This document shows positions 1 through 7,224 of a DNA stretch of 32,038 nt, one piece after another (position 1 is the stretch's first letter; the number at the start of each line of letters is the position of its first letter). This DNA is from Pseudomonas akapageensis. Lineage in GTDB: Bacteria; Pseudomonadota; Gammaproteobacteria; Pseudomonadales; Pseudomonadaceae. The position numbers and the translations under genes are program-made. The notes beneath the pieces are model-generated. The model ran no database searches, was not told the origin of the DNA, and worked only from the letters and a program-made list of their open reading frames with translations. The stretch covers positions 1-32,038 of the forward strand of contig NZ_VXCP01000043.1 of NCBI RefSeq assembly GCF_011355085.1, in the 5' to 3' direction.

Positions 1-45
1 CCCCAAGCCACCGGCCGCCCTCCGTCTCCCACGCCCACGGCTTAC
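1..45 (-). mobile_element. Possible end of an IS66-like element (partial)
   Basis: Read on the minus strand, the OrfA reading frame to the right stops resembling an IS OrfA at about position 45, and the sequence that follows begins GTAAGCC. IS66-family terminal repeats typically begin GTAAGC, so this may be the tip of a second element inserted into the first. Only 45 bases are visible and there is no coding evidence, so this is a tentative call. Confidence 0.35.
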
Positions 46-135
46 CGGATCCATGGCCAGCTTTTGCTCTGGGCTCCAGCGGCGCCGCCGCTCCTGGCCC
101 AAAAGCTCCCCACTCTTGTCGTTGCTATTAGTCAT
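46..135 (-). pseudogene. IS3-family transposase OrfA, N-terminal fragment
   Basis: Minus-strand translation from the ATG at 133-135 gives about 30 residues: MTNSNDKSGELLGQ, then RRRRWSPEQKLAM. The RRRR-W-(S/T)-x-E-x-K-(L/I)-A pattern is how OrfA (helix-turn-helix) proteins of the IS2 group of IS3-family elements begin. After the AM the usual V-R-E-S-x-E-P-G continuation is missing and the frame runs into unrelated arginine/glycine-rich sequence, so the gene is broken. IS66 accessory proteins share a similar N-terminus and are the alternative. Confidence 0.6.
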
Positions 136-205
136 AAACATAACCGTTTGCCTATCCCTTATCGTAAGGGGGAAACGGTGTCCTGTCTTTCATGGGGCTC
201 GTTCA
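46..205 (-). mobile_element. Left IS3-family element end, truncated
   Basis: The stretch runs from an OrfA start codon (133-135, minus) out to a terminal sequence that stops at 205. The last 21 bases (185-205) recur as the reverse complement at 32018-32038, and the match ends exactly at 206 versus 32017, which fixes the element boundary. Between the tip and orfA there is a hairpin (144-178) with arms CCGTTT/AAACGG and CCCTTA/TAAGGG. The element continues leftwards but is interrupted at about position 45. Confidence 0.75.
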
Positions 206-387
206 GATGGTCTGCAATCCGTATCTGTATAAAAACTAGTTGAAGTTGATCCCAGGTCCGTCATGCCTCGCCGACGAGGCATTGGAATTCAATCCGGAAA
301 CTTAGACGTCAACTCCTCTTGTTCTTCAAGATTATTGACTACACTAAATTAGTTGAGTTCATGCTTCCCACGTTCCGGAAGTGCCAG

Positions 388-600
388 ATGAACCTATCGA
401 TCGAGTTGGTCCCCACGCAAGAGAAACCGATTTGGCTGGTACATGCCTGTGGCATGACCTTCAGTTTCTCCGACCAGGCATCCGCTGCAACATTCGCAGC
501 CAAGCTGGAGGAGCGCGTGAACGCGCCTCATATTCTTCCTCAGGAAACTCAGAAACACTGGGTAGTCGAGCATTTTCGAATGCTGCGAGGCGCCTGGTGA
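388..600 (+). CDS. Small conserved-looking hypothetical protein (70 aa)
   Basis: The frame can be opened further upstream (a TTG at 319, an ATG at 361). The ATG at 388 is preferred because GGAAG lies at 377-381, a normal ribosome-binding distance. The product begins MNLSIELVPTQEKPIWLV and is a soluble, acidic-to-neutral small protein with no signal peptide or membrane segment. The pattern (short beta-like N-terminus, FSFSDQASAATFAAKLEERV helix, histidine-rich tail) is familiar from unannotated Pseudomonas ORFs, but no function is known to me. It stands alone between the IS end and arcD. Confidence 0.55.
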   Translation: MNLSIELVPTQEKPIWLVHACGMTFSFSDQASAATFAAKLEERVNAPHILPQETQKHWVVEHFRMLRGAW

Positions 601-785
601 TTATTTGCGTTCTGGATTGTAGTGCCCGGCTGCGGGGCATGAGTTGCATCGAACCAACTCCCAGCAGCAACTAAGCAGTCTGTTCGGTGGCACGTGTCAC
701 TCGAAGGGTCATGCGGTGTGTTAGCGACCACTCCTTGTTGGCCGGTCACCTTCTTGAACGATGCCGTTTCGGCAAGGAGATTAAG

Positions 786-2270
786 ATGGTCGAGTCTGTC
801 AGCAAGTTCGACAAAGATGTCCAACCCCACAAGGAAACTCAGGTCGCTGCCCCCAGCGATAAGTTGAAGGTTGGGGCATTGATCGCACTGGTCGTCGGCT
901 CCATGGTGGGCGGCGGGATCTTTTCGCTACCGCAGAACATCGCCAAGAGTGCCAGTGCCGGCGCCACGCTGATCGGCTGGTTGATCACCGGCGTCGGTAT
1001 GCTGATGCTGGCGTTCGTCTTCCAGACCCTCGCCAACCGCAAACCCAAGCTCGACGGCGGGGTGTACGCCTACGCCAAGGCCGGTTTCGGCGACTACATG
1101 GGCTTCTCCTCGGCCTGGGGCTACTGGATCAGCGCCTGGATCGGCAACGTCAGCTACATGGTGCTGCTGTTCGGCACCCTTGGTTTCTTCTTCCCCATGT
1201 TCGGCGAGGGCAACACCCTGCCGGCGATCATTTGTGCTTCCGTGCTGCTCTGGCTCCTGCATTTCCTGGTACTGCGCGGGATCAGGGAAGCCGCCTTTAT
1301 CAACGTTCTCACCACCATCGCCAAGATGGTGCCGCTGGCGTTGTTCATCGTCATTGCCGGTGTGGCCTTCAAGATGGATGTGTTCACCAGCGATTTCTGG
1401 GGCGCCGGCAACAGCGACCTGGGCACGGTGATGAATCAGGTCCGCAACATGATGCTGGTCACCGTCTGGGTGTTCATCGGCATTGAAGGTGCGAGTATCT
1501 TCTCTGCCCGTGCCGAAAAGCGCAGCGACGTCGGCAAGGCGACCGTGGCGGGCTTCATCGGTGTGCTCCTGCTACTGGTCCTGGTGAATGTCTTTTCCCA
1601 GGGCATCATGGCCCAGGCGGAACTGGCCGGCTTGAAGAATCCGTCCATGGCCGGCGTACTGGAGCACGTGGTGGGACACTGGGGCGCGTTATTGATCAGC
1701 GCCGGCCTGATCGTCTCACTGGTTGGTGCGCTATTGTCCTGGACGCTGCTCTGCGCGGAAATCCTCTTCGCCAGCGCCCGTGATCACACCATGCCGGAAT
1801 TCCTGCGCAAGGAGAACGCCAACCAGGTCCCGGCCAACGCACTGTGGCTGTCCAACGGGCTGATCCAGCTGTTCCTGATCATCACCCTGTTCAACAGCTC
1901 CACCTACCTCAGCCTGCTGTACCTGGCGACCTCGATGATCCTGGTGCCGTACTTCTGGTCCGCCGCCTACGCCTTGCTGCTGGCCTGGCGTAGCGAAACC
2001 TATGAGCAGGCCCCCGGCGAGCGTGGCAAGGATTTGCTGATTGCGCTGATCGCCGTGCTCTACGCCGTGTGGCTGGTGTACGCGGCGGGGGCGCAGTATC
2101 TGCTGTTGTCGGCGCTGCTTTATGCACCGGGAGCGATCCTCTTCGCCAAGGCCAAACGCGAACTGGGCCAACCGGTGTTCACCTCCATCGAGAAGGTCAT
2201 ATTCGTTGTCGTGCTGATTGGTGCGCTGATTGCGGGTTACGGCCTCTACAGCGGTTTCCTCAGCCTCTGA
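786..2270 (+). CDS. arcD: Arginine/ornithine antiporter, ArcD type
   Basis: Basic amino acid exchanger of the APC superfamily in the inner membrane. In the arginine deiminase pathway ArcD swaps extracellular arginine for intracellular ornithine. The 494-residue product has about 12 hydrophobic helices; the first carries the APC signature GSMVGGGIFSLPQN, and the segment FVFQTLANRKP followed by GGVYAYAKAGFGDY is ArcD-like. Length is close to P. aeruginosa ArcD (about 480). The start is set by AAGGAG at 774-779 before the ATG at 786; the upstream frame extension to 687 is not needed. The usual arcABC genes do not follow: the next gene is a lipoprotein and then a tRNA. It may therefore act as a stand-alone exchanger. 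No clear ANR box (TTGAT-N4-ATCAA) is visible upstream. Family assignment is strong; substrate is inferred. Confidence 0.88.
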   Translation: MVESVSKFDKDVQPHKETQVAAPSDKLKVGALIALVVGSMVGGGIFSLPQNIAKSASAGATLIGWLITGVGMLMLAFVFQTLANRKPKLDGGVYAYAKAGFGDYMGFSSAWGYWISAWIGNVSYMVLLFGTLGFFFPMFGEGNTLPAIICASVLLWLLHFLVLRGIREAAFINVLTTIAKMVPLALFIVIAGVAFKMDVFTSDFWGAGNSDLGTVMNQVRNMMLVTVWVFIGIEGASIFSARAEKRSDVGKATVAGFIGVLLLLVLVNVFSQGIMAQAELAGLKNPSMAGVLEHVVGHWGALLISAGLIVSLVGALLSWTLLCAEILFASARDHTMPEFLRKENANQVPANALWLSNGLIQLFLIITLFNSSTYLSLLYLATSMILVPYFWSAAYALLLAWRSETYEQAPGERGKDLLIALIAVLYAVWLVYAAGAQYLLLSALLYAPGAILFAKAKRELGQPVFTSIEKVIFVVVLIGALIAGYGLYSGFLSL

Positions 2271-2401
2271 GCGAGGATTGTCCATGGTGGACGGGGCGCT
2301 CCTTCTGCCATGGAGATCCAGGGGGCAATGTCGAACGCCTGTAAAGAATGGGCTATACCCGCTAATCATCCATTGCAGTTCTTCAATACAGGAGTTTGGC
2401 A

Positions 2402-2848
2402 ATGACCTTCAGCAACCAGCTGGCAATTCTTGCGGTCACCGCGAGCATTTTCGGCTGTACCACGTCATCAGACCATACGGTCAACGTCAATCTGACCGCC
2501 ACCCGGCAGAATGCCGGCCAGATCGCCAATACCATTTTGTACAGCCAGGGCAATCAAACCGGATTCAACTTCTTCATCAGCGGCATTCCAAATGGCACCA
2601 ACCTGCCCTTGCGCCTGTACACCTTCATCAACAAGGGCAGCTGCCAGCAGCCGGGGCCAGTCGCCTACGCCATGAATGATCAGGTCAACACCCAACGCAT
2701 CGGACTCAGCGGTTGGAGCTATGAAAGGAGCGCACCTGTGGCAATGCAGGAGTTGCTTTCCGGCGGCTACTCAATCGTCGTGCGAACGGCACCGGACGAT
2801 GGCAATGTCGATATTTTTTGTGGGGATATAAGGCAAGGGGCTCGATGA
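2402..2848 (+). CDS. Small putative lipoprotein of unknown function (148 aa)
   Basis: The product starts MTFSNQLAILAVTASIFGC, a short hydrophobic signal with a cysteine at about residue 19 in a loose lipobox (I-F-G-C), followed by a TTSSDH linker. The mature part is about 130 residues, beta-rich in appearance, with two further cysteines (in GSCQQPG and IFCGDI) that could form a disulfide, which suggests a periplasmic location. AGGAG at 2390-2394 supports the ATG at 2402 rather than the TTG six bases before. It lies 131 bp after arcD with no obvious terminator between, so co-transcription is possible. I do not recognise a domain. Confidence 0.72.
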   Translation: MTFSNQLAILAVTASIFGCTTSSDHTVNVNLTATRQNAGQIANTILYSQGNQTGFNFFISGIPNGTNLPLRLYTFINKGSCQQPGPVAYAMNDQVNTQRIGLSGWSYERSAPVAMQELLSGGYSIVVRTAPDDGNVDIFCGDIRQGAR

Positions 2849-2872
2849 AATAGCCACGACCTATTGGGAAAA

Positions 2873-2947
2873 TGGCAGGGGCGGCTGGATTCGAACCAAC
2901 GCATGGCAGGATCAAAACCTGCTGCCTTACCGCTTGGCGACGCCCCT
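2873..2947 (-). tRNA. tRNA-Gln (anticodon UUG)
   Basis: The minus strand folds as a complete 75-nt tRNA. The acceptor stem is AGGGGCG/CGCCCCT with discriminator G and an encoded CCA (2873-2875). The D arm contains GCCAAGCGGTAAGGC, the anticodon stem is GCAGG/CCTGC around the loop TTTTGAT, with anticodon TTG at 2913-2915, and the T arm contains GGTTCGAATCC. The D-loop and anticodon loop match bacterial glutamine tRNAs. Confidence 0.96.
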
Positions 2948-3122
2948 GTATCTGTTGCGACGAGTGCTGAGCACATCGATTTCTGATGTTCGCTACAAGC
3001 CCTGTGGGGGCCTCTGCAGGAATGCGCGGAAATTTATCAAGTTTTGCTGTGTCTGGGAAGCCCCAGGACGCATAAATTTATTTGAAAACAGCTACTTACT
3101 GGTAATCGAGTTCAGCCAAGGT

Positions 3123-3198
3123 GGCCCTATCGCTGGCAAGCCAGCTCCCACAGTGTACCGTCGAACCCTGTGGGAGCTGGCTTGCCAGCGATAGGGCC
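3123..3198. repeat. REP palindrome pair (copy A)
   Basis: Two 31-base arms, beginning GGCCCTATCGCTGGCAAGCC and its reverse complement, face each other across about 14 bases. This is the extragenic palindrome common in P. fluorescens/putida genomes. It lies 11 bp past the rlhA stop codon, so the rlhA transcript would end in this stem-loop. The same unit recurs at 5332-5410. The rest of the 2948-3209 gap holds no gene that I can support. Confidence 0.9.
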
Positions 3199-3209
3199 CT
3201 TGCTGTCAC

Positions 3210-5213
3210 TCAGTGAGGCCCGCGCGGAATGGTCTTGAGCAGGTCTTCAGGGCTGATATGCCCGACGATCTGCTTCACCGCGTTGCTGCCCGGTTGCGGA
3301 AGGTCAAGGATGTGGCCCTTCATCTTGCCGATCACGTGCATCTCGCAAGGCTTGCAGTCGAACTTCAGCGTCAGCACCTCGTCACCGTGTACCAGCTGCA
3401 TCGGCGCGACCTTGGTGCGCACGCCGGTAACGCCCTTGGCCTGCTTGGGGCAGAGGTTGAAGGAGAAGCGCAGGCAGTGCTTGGTGATCATCACCGGCAC
3501 CTCGCCGGTCTCCTCGTGGGCCTCGTAGGCCGCATCGATCAGCTTGACGCCGTGGCGGTGATAGAAGTCGCGGGCCTTCTGGTTGTAGACGTTGGCCAGG
3601 AACGACAGGTGCGACTCCGGGTACACCGGTGGTGGATCGGTCTCGGCCTTGCGCCCGCCCCGTGGGTGGGCATTGATGCGGGCCAGGGTCAGCGCTTCGA
3701 TGACTTCACGGCGCAAGGCCTTGAGCTGCGAGTTGGGGATGAAGAACGCCTGCGGTGCATCCAGTTCGATGGCTGTAGCGTGGTACTGGGTGGTGCCCAG
3801 TTGGCCGAGCAGGTCGTGCAGTTGCTCCAGAGCCTGTTCCGGTTTGTTTGCCACACCGAACGGACCGTCCAGGGCGACGCTGACGCTGACGCCCTCCTCG
3901 CTGGTGGCTGTCAGCTCCAGGCGATCCTCGCGCAGACGCGCGCCCCAGGCCAGGCCTACCCGGCGCTCGGCGGAGGTCTTGAGCAGGGCCTGCTGCCAGT
4001 TGTGGTCCAGGTTGCGGCTCAGCGGGTGGTTGGGCCGCAACTGGTGCAGCTCCTTCGGCATCTCGTTGGGCTCGACCCGGTAGCGGTAACGCTTTTCACC
4101 CTCTTCCTCGAATTCGCCCCTGGCCTCGGCGATATTGGCCCGGAAGCCCACCACTTCGCGTTTGAACAGCACGTTGAGGCCGTCGCCGTTGGACAGCGGC
4201 TCATGGGTAATCACCTGCATGTCGCGCTTGCCGACCTTCTCCACCACGCCCACCGGCAGGCCGGTGAAGGTTGGGGTGTCGAAGGCACCGATGTCGATCT
4301 TGCGATCGCTGACAAAGTAGTCGGTGCTGCCGCGGTGGAAGGTCTTCTCCGGATCGGGCAGGAAGAAGTGCGCGGTGCGGCCGCTGGAAGCACGGGCCAG
4401 GTCCGGGCGATCTTCGAGGATCTCGTCCAGGCGCTGGCGGTAGTAGGCGGTGATGTTCTTCACATAGCCCATGTCCTTGTAGCGCCCCTCGATCTTGAAC
4501 GAGCGCACGCCGGCATCCACCAGGGCGCGCAGGTTGGCGCTCTGATTGTTGTCCTTCATCGACAGCAGGTGCTTCTCGTAGGCCACCACGCGGCCCTGGT
4601 CGTCTTTCAGGGTGTAGGGCAAACGGCAGGCCTGGGAGCAGTCGCCACGGTTGGCGCTGCGGCCGGTCTGGGCGTGGGAGATGTTGCACTGGCCGGAGAA
4701 CGCCACGCACAGGGCGCCGTGGATGAAGAACTCGATCGCCGCATCGGTCTCGTCGGCGATGGCGCGGATCTCTTTGAGGTTCAGCTCGCGGGCCAGTACC
4801 AGTTGCGAGAAACCGGCCTGGTCGAGGAACTTGGCCCGCGCCAGGGTGCGAATGTCGGTCTGGGTGCTGGCGTGCAGCTCGATCGGCGGGATGTCCAGTT
4901 CCATCACGCCCAGGTCCTGGACGATCAGCGCGTCGACGCCGGCATCGTACAGTTGGTGGATCAGCTTGCGGGCCGGCTCCAGCTCGTCGTCGTGCAGGAT
5001 CGTGTTGATGGTGGTGAACACCCGGGCGTGGTAGCGACGGGCGAATTCCACCAACTGGGCGATATCGCTCACCTCGTTGCAGGCGTTGTGGCGGGCGCCG
5101 AAGCTCGGGCCACCGATGTACACGGCATCGGCGCCATGCAGGATGGCCTCGCGGGCGATGGCCACGTCGCGGGCGGGGCTGAGCAGTTCGAGGTGATGCT
5201 TGGGTAGGGACAT
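3210..5213 (-). CDS. rlhA: 23S rRNA 5-hydroxycytidine synthase RlhA (U32 peptidase family)
   Basis: U32-family protein; the E. coli homologue RlhA (YdcP) is needed to hydroxylate C2501 of 23S rRNA. The product has 667 residues, matching RlhA (about 650) and not the shorter tRNA enzyme TrhP/YegQ (about 450). The N-terminal half is a TIM-barrel-like U32 domain (ELLSPARD near 10, HGADAVYIGG near 30, ELHASTQTD near 113). Four cysteines at about 169, 176, 192 and 196 lie in the conserved GALCVAFSGQCNIS...GDCSQACR segment, which may bind a metal or Fe-S centre. A C-terminal domain adds a second cysteine group (LCPKQAKG, CKPCEMH). The ATG at 5213 is the family start, but the preceding bases (CTAAAAAAC) contain no Shine-Dalgarno motif. 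The gene sits alone between two REP pairs. Confidence 0.93.
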   Translation of the reverse strand: MSLPKHHLELLSPARDVAIAREAILHGADAVYIGGPSFGARHNACNEVSDIAQLVEFARRYHARVFTTINTILHDDELEPARKLIHQLYDAGVDALIVQDLGVMELDIPPIELHASTQTDIRTLARAKFLDQAGFSQLVLARELNLKEIRAIADETDAAIEFFIHGALCVAFSGQCNISHAQTGRSANRGDCSQACRLPYTLKDDQGRVVAYEKHLLSMKDNNQSANLRALVDAGVRSFKIEGRYKDMGYVKNITAYYRQRLDEILEDRPDLARASSGRTAHFFLPDPEKTFHRGSTDYFVSDRKIDIGAFDTPTFTGLPVGVVEKVGKRDMQVITHEPLSNGDGLNVLFKREVVGFRANIAEARGEFEEEGEKRYRYRVEPNEMPKELHQLRPNHPLSRNLDHNWQQALLKTSAERRVGLAWGARLREDRLELTATSEEGVSVSVALDGPFGVANKPEQALEQLHDLLGQLGTTQYHATAIELDAPQAFFIPNSQLKALRREVIEALTLARINAHPRGGRKAETDPPPVYPESHLSFLANVYNQKARDFYHRHGVKLIDAAYEAHEETGEVPVMITKHCLRFSFNLCPKQAKGVTGVRTKVAPMQLVHGDEVLTLKFDCKPCEMHVIGKMKGHILDLPQPGSNAVKQIVGHISPEDLLKTIPRGPH

Positions 5214-5331
5214 GTTTTTTAGTCGGGCTTGTCACGGTCGAGGCGCGCATTGTAGCGGCGAATCGCTTGACCGGCACCCATGTGCTGCCCGGTGGCGGCT
5301 TTGGGAGCTTCCTTGTTGCCTGTGAAGGCCT

Positions 5332-5410
5332 CATCGCTGGCAAGCCAGCTCCCACAGGGTTCGCTGCGGATCTGTGCGAGATCTCTGTGGGAGCTGGCTT
5401 GCCAGCGATG
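5332..5410. repeat. REP palindrome pair (copy B)
   Basis: The arms CATCGCTGGCAAGCCAGCTC... and the reverse complement ending GCCAGCGATG (26 bases each) face each other across about 27 bases. It belongs to the same REP class as 3123-3198 and lies between the stop of the Rid-family gene and the start of rlhA, so the two copies bracket rlhA. Confidence 0.9.
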
Positions 5411-5425
5411 CAGACGCCGCTGAAT

Positions 5426-5806
5426 TCAGCCCTTGGCCGCCATGGCGGTGACTTCCACACGCATGCCTTCGACCGCCAGGGCGGCCACGCCAACGGCGGC
5501 GCGAACTGGCCAGGGTTTGGCGAAAAAGCGCTGGTAGACCTCGTTGAACGCGGCGCGGTCGGCCATGTCGGTGAGGTAGATGGTCAGGTGCAGGACACGG
5601 TCCATGGAACTGCCGGCGCGCTCCAGCGCGACCTTGAGCGCCTGCAGGGTGCACTCGCTCTGCAGGGTGATGTCGCCCAGCTCCAGGCTGCCATCGGCGC
5701 GGGTGGGGATCTGGGTGGAGACCAGCAGGCCACCGAAACCGGCAACGTCGGAGGAGATGGATTCCGCGTCGGGATCAGGGATAAAAGTGATGTCGTGGTT
5801 TGCCAT
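5426..5806 (-). CDS. Rid-family (YjgF/L-PSP) protein, divergent subgroup
   Basis: 126-residue protein of the RidA/YjgF/UK114 trimer family. RidA hydrolyses reactive enamine/imine intermediates made by PLP enzymes. The catalytic arginine is kept (R102 in WPVRAAVGVAAL, equivalent to R105 of E. coli RidA). The residues matching E. coli C107 and E120 appear to be alanine (A104) and threonine (T120 in VEVTAMA), so this is probably not the archetypal RidA but one of the Rid2-Rid7 type groups, whose substrates differ or are unknown. The ATG at 5806 follows CAAGAGATC. It lies downstream of mug on the same strand with a hairpin terminator between, so it is likely transcribed separately. Residue correspondence is from a by-eye alignment. 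Confidence 0.88.
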   Translation of the reverse strand: MANHDITFIPDPDAESISSDVAGFGGLLVSTQIPTRADGSLELGDITLQSECTLQALKVALERAGSSMDRVLHLTIYLTDMADRAAFNEVYQRFFAKPWPVRAAVGVAALAVEGMRVEVTAMAAKG

Positions 5807-5838
5807 GGGGATCTCTTGCTTGAGGAGTAAAAAGGGGC

Positions 5839-5858
5839 AGGCCCGATCATCCGGGCCT
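5839..5858 (-). terminator. Rho-independent terminator after mug
   Basis: The stem AGGCCCG/CGGGCCT has 7 perfect pairs and a 6-base loop. On the minus strand it is followed by GCCCCTTTTTA, just after the mug stop codon and before the Rid-family gene. On the plus strand it is also followed by TTT, so it might work in both directions. Confidence 0.7.
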
Positions 5859-5872
5859 TTTGCTCGCCCAGT

Positions 5873-6379
5873 TTACAGTGCCAGGCAGAGTTGACGGTAC
5901 GCATCGACCAGTTGATCGAGCGTGAACGCACGATTACGCCCACTGGGATTGGGCAAGACCCAGACCGAGGCATTGCCGAAGGTCGTTGCCTGAAGCCCCC
6001 ACGCAACCTCTCGCTGGCCGGATAACGCGCAATAGGCAGCTTTACCGAGAAAAGCCACGAAGCGCGGCGCGTGGCGCGCGATCTTTGCTTCGAAATCCGC
6101 AGCGGCAGCGACGAATTCATCCAGGGACAACTGATCCGCGCGCGCCGTCGGCCGCTCAACCACAGCCGTCAATCCACACTGATACTGCAGGATCGATCGA
6201 TCGTTTTCCGGGCGCAGTTCCTGCGGCGTAAAACCGGCGAGATGAAGCGTGCGCCAGAAGCGATTGCCTCTGCCGGCAAAATGATGCCCAAGGGCCGCGG
6301 CGGTCATGCCCGGATTGATGCCACAAAAAACCACCGCAAGATGCTCGGCAAGAATATCTTCGAGTCTTCCGCCCGCCAT
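5873..6379 (-). CDS. mug: G/U mismatch-specific uracil-DNA glycosylase Mug
   Basis: Removes uracil from G:U and 3,N4-ethenocytosine from G:ethenoC mispairs, starting base-excision repair in the cytoplasm. The 168 residues equal the length of E. coli Mug. Motif 1 GINPG is at 20-24 (catalytic Asn22 of the Mug/TDG group) and motif 2 NPSGRN at 144-149 (usually NPSGLN). The start ATG lies 9 bp after the stop of the tetR-type gene on the same strand, with GAGAGG just before it overlapping the tetR stop region, so the two are probably co-transcribed although functionally unrelated. A hairpin terminator follows. Confidence 0.93.
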   Translation of the reverse strand: MAGGRLEDILAEHLAVVFCGINPGMTAAALGHHFAGRGNRFWRTLHLAGFTPQELRPENDRSILQYQCGLTAVVERPTARADQLSLDEFVAAAADFEAKIARHAPRFVAFLGKAAYCALSGQREVAWGLQATTFGNASVWVLPNPSGRNRAFTLDQLVDAYRQLCLAL

Positions 6380-6388
6380 AAAAGCCTC

Positions 6389-7012
6389 TCAACCGCAGAT
6401 CACGTTGACCGCATTGCGTGCAAGCTCCGTCAACTCAGCGCGGGACTTGCCCGCCCGGGCACGGATGGAAATGCTGTGCAGCAGGGATGACGCGAGTACG
6501 GCAATGGCCGCCGGGTCGGCATCGCCTTTCAACTCGCCGGTATCGATTGCCGTTCGAACACGCATTTCGAGATCGGCATCGAGCCTGCTGAGCCGGTCCG
6601 ACAGAACGTCGCGTATTTCAGCGTCCTCGACGGCCTCGGTAGTCGCCGTGCCGATCGCAAAGCAGCCACGCGGCTGGCCGTCTCCCGAGAAGTAGATCGA
6701 CAACTGCCCTTCATAGAAGCGCAGCAACGCCTGGCGCAATGTCAGCTCGCTGTCCGTCAGCGCTTCATGCATGGCAGCCGCGGCAAATTCCCAATACTGC
6801 TCGAGTGCCTTGATATAGAGCGCGTGCTTGTCGCCGAACGCCGCATAGAGGCTTGGGCGATTCATGCCGGCCGCCGTGGCGATGCTGTCGAGGGAAGCGC
6901 CGGCAAATCCGGTGTTCCAGAAAACACCAAGCGCTTGCTGCAGCGCTGTCTGCGGGTCATACGCGCGGGGGCGGCCTCGGCCTTTGCCCTCTGTAATCTT
7001 TTTTTGTGCCAT
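6389..7012 (-). CDS. TetR/AcrR-family repressor of the adjacent efflux operon
   Basis: 207-residue one-component regulator. The N-terminus is basic (KGRGRPR), followed by the TetR helix-turn-helix (ASLDSIATAAGMNRPSLYAAFGDKHALY, about 37-65) and a ligand-binding C-terminal domain containing the family-typical PRGCFAIGTATTEA. The ATG at 7012 is preferred over the TTG at 7021. The gene diverges from the emrA-like gene across a 212-bp gap holding two short palindromes, the usual arrangement for a local repressor of a multidrug pump. One palindrome (7024-7036) contains its AAGGA ribosome-binding site, which would allow autorepression. The inducer cannot be told from the sequence. Confidence 0.9.
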   Translation of the reverse strand: MAQKKITEGKGRGRPRAYDPQTALQQALGVFWNTGFAGASLDSIATAAGMNRPSLYAAFGDKHALYIKALEQYWEFAAAAMHEALTDSELTLRQALLRFYEGQLSIYFSGDGQPRGCFAIGTATTEAVEDAEIRDVLSDRLSRLDADLEMRVRTAIDTGELKGDADPAAIAVLASSLLHSISIRARAGKSRAELTELARNAVNVICG

Positions 7013-7023
7013 GTTGTACAAAA

Positions 7024-7036
7024 TTCCTTGAAGGAA
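7024..7036. promoter_or_regulatory. Palindrome in tetR-emrA intergenic region (candidate operator 1)
   Basis: TTCCTTGAAGGAA is a perfect palindrome (6+1+6). On the minus strand it supplies the AAGGA ribosome-binding sequence about 11 bases before the TetR start. A repressor bound here would block tetR expression. The operator role is inferred from position. Confidence 0.45.
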
Positions 7037-7076
7037 GGTTGGTCAGGGGATATTCTTACACCATCGCACAAAATTA

Positions 7077-7093
7077 AGGAACCAGAAGTTCCT
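7077..7093. promoter_or_regulatory. Palindrome in tetR-emrA intergenic region (candidate operator 2)
   Basis: AGGAAC-CAGAA-GTTCCT has perfect 6-base arms around a 5-base spacer. It shares the AGGAA/TTCCT core with the palindrome at 7024-7036 and lies 53 bp away. It is a candidate TetR site for the efflux operon. An ACAAAATT direct repeat (7018-7025 and 7068-7075) lies next to both. Confidence 0.45.
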
Positions 7094-7224
7094 CAAATGC
7101 AGGTTTGTTGTAGCGAAGCTCGAACCGGGTGTTGCGGCGACGAAAACAGGTGCGGCGGAGCGATCCTCCTGACTGCGCACGGGCTTGCTTTCTCTCAGCA
7201 ATTATTGACGTCAGGGCTTCGATC

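Noticed and set aside
690..720. TGGCACG before arcD as a sigma-54 -24 element
   Set aside because: The -24 heptamer matches but the bases 10 positions later are TC, not GC; no -12 box.
601..785. ANR box upstream of arcD
   Set aside because: No TTGAT-N4-ATCAA-like sequence is present in the gap.
2934..3194. An 86-residue open frame over the tRNA end and REP pair
   Set aside because: It overlaps the tRNA-Gln gene and the REP palindromes, has no ribosome site and resembles no protein; it is noise.
3213..5207. 664-residue open frame opposite rlhA
   Set aside because: It is the complement of a strongly conserved coding frame in GC-rich DNA; composition and lack of start signals show it is a shadow.
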